Origin: CAYZSU01 sp964480565
Lineage (GTDB): Bacteria; UBA10199; 2-02-FULL-44-16; JAAZCA01
DNA: 7,805 nucleotides
NCBI GenBank assembly: GCA_964480565.1
Contig: CAYZSU010000094.1
Span: 1 to 7,805, forward strand
Direction: 5' to 3'
Translations under genes and position numbers: made by a program
Shown here: positions 1-4,896 of the stretch, in pieces
Layout of the letters: each line of letters starts with the position of its first letter
Numbering within the stretch: position 1 is the stretch's first letter
The notes under the pieces: generated by a model
Seen by the model: the letters and a program-made list of their open reading frames with translations, nothing else
Told to the model about the DNA's origin: nothing
The model's database searches: none

Positions 1-1706
1 TGTGTGAATTGAGTTCGAATGCTTTGCTCTAATGACATGGAGTAGGGGGCTTGAGAGAAATCTAGTCCAATGCTTTTTAATGTATCTGGATCAGGACGGC
101 CTGTAAGTGAAAAAAGTCGACCATGTGCAATCATATTTTCAAGATGCTCTGTTAAAAATAATGGATTACCGTGTGTATACTGTATAAGTTGGTCTGTAAT
201 AGCTGGATCAGGATGTTCTCCAAGCAATGCATGTAAATATTCACTTACTTCCGCATGTGAAAAATTATCTAAGCAAATATTGTGGTAAATAGGCTCTTTT
301 GCATTGAGTATTTTTTTTGCATGCGCGGTTGTCATTTTATCGGTATTAATCGTCGCAATAATAACTGTTTTTGCCTTAATTCCCTGGTGTAGTTTATATT
401 GGAATTCAAGTTGATGAATTAGTTTTAATAATGGATTTTCATTGTCTTCTGTAGAAAAATTCATGCATTGTGATTGGGGTGATTCTAGCACTTCATGAAT
501 GTCATCGATTAAAAGCATTTTATAATCAAATGATGAATTGTCGATTAATTCAATGCCTGAGCTTATTTGCTGTGAGATCTCTCCAGTTAATTCATTTGAT
601 AAAATTACATCAAATTCATGTTGCTGTGTATATGATTTGATTGAATGAAGTAAACGTGTTCGACCTGTGCCTTTTTTGCCTGCAATGAACACAAATGTAG
701 GTATGAATGGCTGGTTATCCTTGATCGTACTGATGAGCACTTCAATGCTTTTTTTCTGCTGATGTCTTCCTATTAGCTTTCCTTGCTTTGGTAAGTAAGA
801 TAATAGCGATTCTGTATTTTCAGAGGCCAATGTATAAGGAGAACAATATTGCAATGCTTGCGCTGCGATAATGGGGCTGGCAAAACGATCATCCGGATGT
901 CTGGCCATTAATTTCATGATAATACGATCTAAATATTTGGGTATTTCTTCTCGGTGCACGGATGGTGGCTCAATGTCCAGGTTCAAATGATTTTGCAGGG
1001 TTGCTAAGGTATTAATGCGTTTGCCATCACTTGTTTTTTCAGTAAAGGGTGTTATTCCGGTAAGGCAATAGTAAAAACTAACTCCCAGTGAATATAAGTC
1101 ACTACGTAAATCAGGTGTTGGATAATTATGCTCAGGCATATCAAGCCGTCTAACAATAATTTCAGGAGGCATGTAATTTGCTGTGCCGCCCGGTTTATTA
1201 GGTGGACGCAATGTTGCCAAACCAAAATCAATTACTGCGAGGCAAGGGCCTTGATCCGTATTTTTAATCAATAAGTTTTGCGGCTTAATATCCAGATGGT
1301 GTAGTTTAACATTGGATAAATATTCCAGGGCACGTAATGCATCTAAGAGTAATTTTTCAATGATAGGAATGGGTGCGTTGATAAGTGTTTTAAGATCTCC
1401 ACCTGTAATGAGCTCTGTTGTAAAATAATATAGATTGGAATGGCTATCATATCCAAAATCAAATATTTTGGATATGTTTGGATGTGAAAGTGATTTTAAA
1501 ATTGCAAACTCACTTTTAAATCGCTCTGCAGACTGTTTTCGAGATTTTAGCGGTGACCATTTTAAGAATTTTAGTGCTACTTCTGTATGATTTGGTGATT
1601 TGGCTTTCCATACTATGCCACCACTGCCTTCAGAGATCAATGATATGAGTTCATATCGTCCAATATGTTGATTATTCGTATGTGCGGAGCGGATAGATGA
1701 ATTCAT
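1..1706 (-). CDS. Ser/Thr protein kinase fused to STAND/AAA_16-type ATPase (3' end cut off by window)
   Basis: Translating from the ATG at 1706 gives 568 open codons that run off the window. Residues 17-290 form a Hanks-type kinase: glycine loop SEGSGG (25-30), VALK Lys46, a probable helix-C Glu66, HLDIKPQN with catalytic Asp139, DFG Asp160, PPE 180-182 and SDLYSLG (202-208). Residues about 311-560 look like a STAND/AAA_16 ATPase: P-loop GKKGTGRT (343-350), Walker B LLIDD (398-402) and a GNPLFL motif near 520. This is the PknK-like architecture, a cytoplasmic signalling kinase; its substrate is unknown. Oddities: the HRD Arg is Leu138, so it is a non-RD kinase; the P-loop Lys is Arg349; the first Gly of the glycine loop is Ser25. 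The start lacks a clear Shine-Dalgarno. The gene lies 113 bp downstream of the DUF4912 gene on the same strand, so co-transcription is likely. The kinase call is firm, the ATPase call good, and the C-terminal sensor region is unseen. Confidence 0.93.
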   Translation of the reverse strand, partial: MNSSIRSAHTNNQHIGRYELISLISEGSGGIVWKAKSPNHTEVALKFLKWSPLKSRKQSAERFKSEFAILKSLSHPNISKIFDFGYDSHSNLYYFTTELITGGDLKTLINAPIPIIEKLLLDALRALEYLSNVKLHHLDIKPQNLLIKNTDQGPCLAVIDFGLATLRPPNKPGGTANYMPPEIIVRRLDMPEHNYPTPDLRSDLYSLGVSFYYCLTGITPFTEKTSDGKRINTLATLQNHLNLDIEPPSVHREEIPKYLDRIIMKLMARHPDDRFASPIIAAQALQYCSPYTLASENTESLLSYLPKQGKLIGRHQQKKSIEVLISTIKDNQPFIPTFVFIAGKKGTGRTRLLHSIKSYTQQHEFDVILSNELTGEISQQISSGIELIDNSSFDYKMLLIDDIHEVLESPQSQCMNFSTEDNENPLLKLIHQLEFQYKLHQGIKAKTVIIATINTDKMTTAHAKKILNAKEPIYHNICLDNFSHAEVSEYLHALLGEHPDPAITDQLIQYTHGNPLFLTEHLENMIAHGRLFSLTGRPDPDTLKSIGLDFSQAPYSMSLEQSIRTQFT

Positions 1707-1761
1707 ATGAAATTGTTTAACTGATTTTATTATGGATGGCAACGGTGTTTGCTTAGTTTAT

Positions 1762-1802
1762 ATATTGGATATCTTTGAAGGATTTTTATGTATAGCCAAT
1801 AT
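1762..1802. repeat. Inverted repeat between the DUF4912 and kinase genes
   Basis: The arms ATATTGG (1762-1768) and CCAATAT (1796-1802) are perfect inverted copies. After one mismatch the pairing continues for 3 more bp, leaving a 19-nt loop. It sits just past the stop of the minus-strand DUF4912 gene. Neither side has a T-tract, so it is not a typical intrinsic terminator. It may be an mRNA stem between two co-transcribed genes, an operator, or chance in AT-rich DNA. Confidence 0.3.
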
Positions 1803-1819
1803 TTAACTGTTCTAAGTCT

Positions 1820-2860
1820 TCAAGATAGTGGGTAAAAAATAGATTCAATATTTGAATCATCGATGGAGGTAAACCGACCACGCATAAAAAGGTCATAAAA
1901 ATAGGGACCCATCATCTTTTTTAGCATGTCCGTGTCGACATCAATATAGTCATCTTGATTTTGGGATGTCAGTGTATTATCGCTTTGTTTTTGATTGAGC
2001 CATTTTAATGGCCCGGGCGTTGCGATGGATTGATGCGAAATGAGTAAACTATCCGCATGTATGATTTCCGAAAAATCATCGACTTGTCCACGCATTCCCA
2101 CTTTCATGAGCAATTTTTGAGAGGGATTACTTAATCGTAAAAACCAATTACCAATACGGTCAAAAATTTCAACATCCCAAAATGTGCATTGATCTAAATA
2201 CGCATTTTCAGAAATATCATAATATCTAAGGATGAGGTTTGCATTGGTACCCACTTTTTGGGTGGCTTCCAGCATAGATAATGGGTTGATTTCCCAGTAT
2301 GTAAATACATAATGGGGCGCAATGGTTAATGTAGCTGCAATCGATGGCACATTTTTAGGCAATGTATTTGAGAGGACTGTATTGTTAATCGATGTTATAT
2401 CAACGCGATTACTTGCAGGGGAGTGAGAAATACTCATGATAAGATCTTCAATCTGTACGGATTGAAATCCCCCTTGCATAGGAACAGGTTCTTTTTTAGT
2501 TCGAGCTTTAATTGTTTTTTTTGCTTTTTTTACTAGTTTAGAAGTTGACTGTTTCACTTTTTTAGATATTGTTTTTTTCTTTATTGCCACTGTAGTGGAT
2601 TTTTTAGCTATTTTTTTGGCAGATTTTGCTAAAGAAGGAGCTTTTTTTGATATAGCTTTAGCGGCTATTTTCTTCTTTTTAACCACTTTTTTAGATATTG
2701 TTTTTTTCTTTATTGCCACTGTAGTGGATTTTTTAGCTATTTTTTTGGCAGATTTTGCTAAAGAAGGAGTTTTTTTTGATACCACTTTAGCAGCTATTTT
2801 CTTTTTTTGTTGCGCGAGTGGCTTTCTTTGGGACTTTTTTTTCACAATTTTTGTTGCCAT
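1820..2860 (-). CDS. DUF4912 protein with lysine-rich, histone-H1-like N-terminal tail
   Basis: The product is 346 aa. Residues 1-123 are almost entirely Lys, Ala, Ser, Thr, Ile and Val with KK(A/T)PSLAKSAKK and KKTISKK motifs, resembling histone-H1-like or AlgP-like DNA-binding tails. Inside is a 43-residue unit present twice (roughly 20-60 and 63-102). Residues about 170-300 match DUF4912: YWEI (188-191), then LRYYDI, WDVEIFDRIGNWFLRL, VGMRG and a closing TPGPLKWL segment. No signal peptide is seen, so it is probably cytoplasmic; the tail could bind DNA, RNA or another polyanion. The function of DUF4912 is not established. The ATG at 2860 is chosen over the in-frame ATG at 2938 because GAGGGGAG lies 5 nt upstream of it, the Lys-rich tail begins there, and a promoter lies between the two ATGs. 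It is the first gene of a probable two-gene unit with the kinase. DUF4912 assignment is fairly secure. Confidence 0.88.
   Translation of the reverse strand: MATKIVKKKSQRKPLAQQKKKIAAKVVSKKTPSLAKSAKKIAKKSTTVAIKKKTISKKVVKKKKIAAKAISKKAPSLAKSAKKIAKKSTTVAIKKKTISKKVKQSTSKLVKKAKKTIKARTKKEPVPMQGGFQSVQIEDLIMSISHSPASNRVDITSINNTVLSNTLPKNVPSIAATLTIAPHYVFTYWEINPLSMLEATQKVGTNANLILRYYDISENAYLDQCTFWDVEIFDRIGNWFLRLSNPSQKLLMKVGMRGQVDDFSEIIHADSLLISHQSIATPGPLKWLNQKQSDNTLTSQNQDDYIDVDTDMLKKMMGPYFYDLFMRGRFTSIDDSNIESIFYPLS
2555..2812. repeat. In-frame 129-bp tandem duplication in the lysine-rich tail
   Basis: The bases at 2555-2640 are identical to those at 2684-2769 (86 bp, no mismatch by eye). The remaining 43 bp of each unit align with a handful of substitutions, mostly near the ends. 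The period is 129 bp, exactly 43 codons, so the reading frame is kept. Identity extends through third codon positions, which points to a recent duplication or gene conversion rather than ancient repeats held by protein selection. Confidence 0.95.
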
Positions 2861-2865
2861 ATGCG

Positions 2866-2873
2866 CTCCCCTC
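2866..2873 (-). promoter_or_regulatory. Shine-Dalgarno deciding the DUF4912 gene start
   Basis: On the minus strand GAGGGGAG ends 5 nt before the ATG at 2860. No comparable site precedes the in-frame ATG at 2938, so the shorter 346-residue protein is preferred over a 372-residue one. Confidence 0.7.
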
Positions 2874-2888
2874 ATTAATTTTGATGTG

Positions 2889-2917
2889 AATATAGTCTGT
2901 GATTCTATAGAAATCAA
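2889..2917 (-). promoter_or_regulatory. Sigma-70-like promoter for the DUF4912-kinase unit
   Basis: Reading the minus strand, a -35 box TTGATT (2917-2912) and a -10 box TATATT (2894-2889) are separated by exactly 17 bp. This matches 4 of 6 and 5 of 6 consensus positions. Transcription would start near 2882, leaving a leader of about 20 nt that carries the Shine-Dalgarno of the ATG at 2860. In AT-rich DNA such matches can occur by chance, but position and spacing are good. Confidence 0.5.
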
Positions 2918-2956
2918 TAGTGAATCAAGGATTGCCATTTTCTTATGATGGGATTT

Positions 2957-3052
2957 CCCTCAAAATGGACATTTGATAGAATTGTTTAAAAATTTCTATT
3001 TCAAGATGTGTTCCATTGTGTAAAAAAATGGAGATTTCTAAAAAAATGGACT
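2957..3052. promoter_or_regulatory. Cluster of AAAATGG elements, candidate activator (enhancer) sites
   Basis: The core AAAATGGACATTT at 2962-2974 contains the near-palindrome AAATG-GA-CATTT. A 12-of-13 match, AAAATGGAGATTT, lies at 3025-3037, exactly 63 bp (about six helical turns) away. A partial third copy AAAATGGACT is at 3043-3052, and an inverted TTCCATT is at 3011-3017. The two best sites lie about 187 and 124 bp upstream of the -24 GG at 3149, typical of sigma-54 upstream activating sequences. That they bind the adjacent activator is inference. Confidence 0.4.
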
Positions 3053-3146
3053 AAAAAAATACAAAAATGAAAAGTAACTATTTTTTTTAGATAGATGTCA
3101 GCTCTATAACTAATTGTAAAATATAGTAAAATTAAAATCGCAAGAA

Positions 3147-3163
3147 TTGGTACAGCGCTTGCT
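3147..3163 (+). promoter_or_regulatory. Sigma-54 (RpoN) -24/-12 promoter of the activator gene
   Basis: The sequence TTGGTACAGCGCTTGCT fits the sigma-54 consensus TGGCACG-N4-TTGCW closely: invariant GG (3149-3150) and GC (3161-3162) with exactly 10 bp between, and a complete TTGC at -12. The start of transcription would fall near 3174, giving a leader of about 25 nt with the Shine-Dalgarno of the activator gene. Having such a promoter in front of a sigma-54 activator suggests autoregulation. Confidence 0.75.
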
Positions 3164-3168
3164 TAGGT

Positions 3169-3178
3169 ATAGGCCTAT
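3169..3178. promoter_or_regulatory. 10-bp palindrome at the predicted transcription start
   Basis: ATAGGCCTAT is a perfect palindrome centred at 3173/3174, the predicted start of the sigma-54 transcript. It could be a repressor operator. It is short enough to be coincidence. Confidence 0.25.
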
Positions 3179-3185
3179 CTTACAT

Positions 3186-3192
3186 AAGGAGG
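3186..3192 (+). promoter_or_regulatory. Shine-Dalgarno deciding the activator gene start
   Basis: AAGGAGG abuts the ATG at 3193 with no spacer, so that ATG cannot be used efficiently. It lies 6 nt before the in-frame ATG at 3199, which is therefore taken as the start. Confidence 0.85.
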
Positions 3193-3198
3193 ATGGGC

Positions 3199-4668
3199 AT
3201 GAAGAATATTAGTCTATTGATTATTGATCAACAAATTGAGCGTTTAATGGAGACCAAGTTAAAACTGCCATCCCATATTAAATTGTTCACAGCAACGACA
3301 GTTAGCTCAGGTTTAACTATATTAAATGATTATACAATTCATTGTGTAATCATAGATATATCTGATCCTGGTCAGATACCTGTTAATTCAATTTGTGAGA
3401 TTCAAAGGCACTTTCCAGGTATTGATATTGTGATTGCTGTGGATCGTATAGATACAAGATGCTTTGTGGAGGGTATAAAACTAGGCGCAATTGATTATAT
3501 CAAAAAGCCATTTGTTTCTGCGGAACTTAAAGCTTTAATTGATCGTTTAAGTAAATGCTGGTTGTTTAATGAGCGCTACAATGCATTAATTGAATCAAAG
3601 AATAATCATCAACAAGCAAAGCCGATTATATTTAAAAGCAAATCAATGCTACGTTTGTTGAATCAAGCTAAAAATTTACGAGGACACTCCCATGCCAATG
3701 TACTTATTACAGGTGAAACAGGAACGGGTAAGGAATTATTGGCACGATATATAAACCGCATGGAAGATGATCCTGCGCGGCCATTTATTGCAGTGAACTG
3801 TGCGGCCATTCCAGAGCATCTGTTGGAAGCGGAGCTGTTTGGCGCAGAAGCGGGGTCTTATACGGGGGCTGTCAAACGTCGTATCGGTAAATTTGAATTG
3901 GCGCATGACGGGGATATCTTTTTAGATGAAATTTGTTCATTAAAAATTGACTTACAAGCTAAAATATTACGCGTGATTCAGGAACAAAGTTTTTGCAGGG
4001 TCGGTGGTAATGAGGTTATTTCATCATCATTTCGCGTGATTGCTGCCAGCAATGAACCATTGCTAAAAAAAGTCAAATGTAGGGAATTTCGTGAGGATTT
4101 ATATCATCGTATTCATGTTATTGAATTGTTCTTGCCACCGCTTAGAAATCGATTGGAGGATATTCCTGCATTGGCAGATTATTATTTGCGTAAATTTGCT
4201 AGAAGTGAACCGCCAAAGCGCTTAACAGAATTAGCATCTGATTATTTGCTGTCATACAGTTGGCCTGGAAATATTCGTGAGTTTGCAAATGTAATTCAAA
4301 GTTTGCATATTCTTACACCTGGAACAGTTATTGATAAAGCTATTTTTCCTGCTTGGGTAATGAATGGTACAGTGATAGATGAGTCGGTCGATCCTAGCAA
4401 TAGCGTTGGAATTAAAAATATGCCCCATGTTCAGGGAATGGCTTTAAATCAAAAAACGAATGTTAATGTTAAAAGGATTCCGTCCATAAATGCGAATGTT
4501 AACATTAATATAGAATCATTGAAAAAATATCTGATACGTGCGGAGCGATATTATATTGATCATGCACTTGCACTGTACTCTGGGGATAAAACATTAGTTG
4601 CTAGAAAGTTAGACATTGGTCGGACGACTTTATATATGAAATTAAAGGAGCTAGGGTTGATGTGTTGA
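3199..4668 (+). CDS. NtrC-family sigma-54-dependent transcriptional activator (response-regulator type)
   Basis: The 489-aa protein has the classical three-part layout. Residues 1-115 are a receiver with putative phospho-acceptor Asp53 and Lys103 of KKPF. However, the second acidic-pocket residue is Gln11 (IIDQQ) and the switch Thr/Ser position is Val81, so phosphorylation may be weak or absent. Residues about 145-380 are the AAA+ domain: Walker A GETGTGKE (172-179), the sigma-54 contact loop as GSYTGA (219-224) instead of GAFTGA, Walker B DIFLDE (239-244), FREDLYHRI with the arginine-finger region, and WPGNIRE. An Asn-rich linker (NVNVKR, NANVNINI) precedes a Fis-type helix-turn-helix at about 450-489 (ALYSGDKTLVARKLDIGRTTLYMKLKELGL). 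It would remodel RNA polymerase-sigma-54 at target promoters. No sensor kinase is visible beside it. A sigma-54 promoter and repeated elements lie just upstream, suggesting self-control. The family is certain; the specific regulon is unknown. Confidence 0.96.
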   Translation: MKNISLLIIDQQIERLMETKLKLPSHIKLFTATTVSSGLTILNDYTIHCVIIDISDPGQIPVNSICEIQRHFPGIDIVIAVDRIDTRCFVEGIKLGAIDYIKKPFVSAELKALIDRLSKCWLFNERYNALIESKNNHQQAKPIIFKSKSMLRLLNQAKNLRGHSHANVLITGETGTGKELLARYINRMEDDPARPFIAVNCAAIPEHLLEAELFGAEAGSYTGAVKRRIGKFELAHDGDIFLDEICSLKIDLQAKILRVIQEQSFCRVGGNEVISSSFRVIAASNEPLLKKVKCREFREDLYHRIHVIELFLPPLRNRLEDIPALADYYLRKFARSEPPKRLTELASDYLLSYSWPGNIREFANVIQSLHILTPGTVIDKAIFPAWVMNGTVIDESVDPSNSVGIKNMPHVQGMALNQKTNVNVKRIPSINANVNINIESLKKYLIRAERYYIDHALALYSGDKTLVARKLDIGRTTLYMKLKELGLMC

Positions 4669-4694
4669 TGGACTTGCCCTTAAAATGAGCATTT
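4667..4694. repeat. 28-bp element repeated on both sides of the activator gene
   Basis: This stretch matches 2947-2974 at 22 of 28 positions in direct orientation. The best shared part is CCCTYAAAATGRRCATTT (2957-2974 and 4677-4694), with 15 of 18 identical. The right copy begins inside the TGA stop codon of the activator gene and contains a 14-bp palindrome, AAAATG-AG-CATTTT (4682-4695). It could be a binding site for the activator or another regulator acting on rpsA. It has no hairpin-plus-T-tract form, so it is not a terminator. Confidence 0.5.
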
Positions 4695-4807
4695 TCCATG
4701 AACTCCTATATTGAGGGTAGTCTCATGATTTCTGGCAATTCAAAAATAGATTGATTTGGATTTTTTTGTGAAATTTCCAAAAAAACGTTTAAAAATAAAT
4801 ATTTCCT

Positions 4808-4836
4808 TTGACAAACACAATGCTCACGTTTAAGTT
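4808..4836 (+). promoter_or_regulatory. Sigma-70-type promoter of rpsA
   Basis: A perfect -35 TTGACA (4808-4813) is followed after 17 bp by TAAGTT (4831-4836), a 3-of-6 -10 box. Upstream, A- and T-tracts at 4755-4806 resemble an UP element, as expected for a strongly expressed ribosomal protein gene. The start would be near 4843, giving a leader of about 55 nt. Confidence 0.5.
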
Positions 4837-4845
4837 CAGGCACCT

Positions 4846-4870
4846 TTTCTGGCCAGAAAGTGGCCGAAAG
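4846..4870. promoter_or_regulatory. Palindrome and short direct repeat in the rpsA leader
   Basis: TTTCTGGCCAGAAA (4846-4859) is a perfect 14-bp palindrome with no loop, so it looks like a protein-binding site rather than a hairpin. Its right half also forms a direct repeat: TGGCCAGAAAG (4850-4860) then TGGCCGAAAG (4861-4870). It lies between the predicted start and the Shine-Dalgarno, where a repressor or S1 autogenous control could act. Function is inference. Confidence 0.35.
4849..4865 (+). promoter_or_regulatory. Weak sigma-54-like GG-N10-GC element before rpsA
   Basis: CTGGCCAGAAAGTGGCC has GG (4851-4852) and GC (4863-4864) separated by exactly 10 bp and a full TGGC at -24. The -12 part is TGGC instead of TTGC. 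It would start transcription near 4876, just ahead of the Shine-Dalgarno. The nearby TTGACA promoter is a competing explanation. Confidence 0.22.
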
Positions 4871-4896
4871 ACTATCTTTTTAAGGAGGAAGTATTA

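Larger units (their letters stand above)
2861..3198. other. Divergent control region between the DUF4912 and sigma-54 activator genes
   Basis: This 338-bp gene-free stretch separates the leftward DUF4912 gene from the rightward activator gene. It holds the sigma-70-like promoter for the left gene (2889-2917), a cluster of AAAATGG-type elements (2947-3052), an A/T-tract-rich section without visible elements (about 3053-3140), a sigma-54 promoter match (3147-3163) and a small palindrome at the predicted transcription start (3169-3178). I see no RNA gene or small ORF with a convincing ribosome binding site. Confidence 0.7.

Noticed and set aside
70..288. A 72-codon plus-strand ORF
   Set aside because: It lies antisense inside the continuous kinase-STAND reading frame and resembles no known family.
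2861..2938. N-terminal extension of the DUF4912 protein to the ATG at 2938
   Set aside because: It lacks a Shine-Dalgarno, its composition differs from the tail, and a promoter-like element overlaps it; the ATG at 2860 has a good Shine-Dalgarno.
2595..2948. A 117-codon plus-strand ORF coding for a very hydrophobic, Phe/Ile-rich product that looks like a membrane protein
   Set aside because: It is antisense to the Lys-rich tail: AAA/AAG codons read backwards give TTT/CTT, so Phe and Leu are a by-product. No convincing ribosome binding site is seen, and the 43-residue repeat is explained by the minus-strand gene.
3193..3198. Start of the activator at the ATG at 3193
   Set aside because: It directly abuts AAGGAGG with zero spacing; the ATG at 3199 has the normal 6-nt spacing.
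4495..4506. AATGTTAACATT, a perfect 12-bp palindrome
   Set aside because: It is inside the coding sequence for the Asn/Val-rich linker of the activator and is explained by low-complexity codon use.
4682..4695. AAAATG-AG-CATTTT as a terminator of the activator gene
   Set aside because: The hairpin would be AU-only at its base with almost no loop and no following T-run. It fits a protein-binding palindrome better.
4755..4781. TTTGGA/TCCAAA inverted repeat as a terminator or regulatory stem
   Set aside because: Only 6 bp pair around a 15-nt loop within A/T-tract DNA, with no proper T-run on the plus strand; it is likely part of the A/T-rich region upstream of the rpsA promoter.
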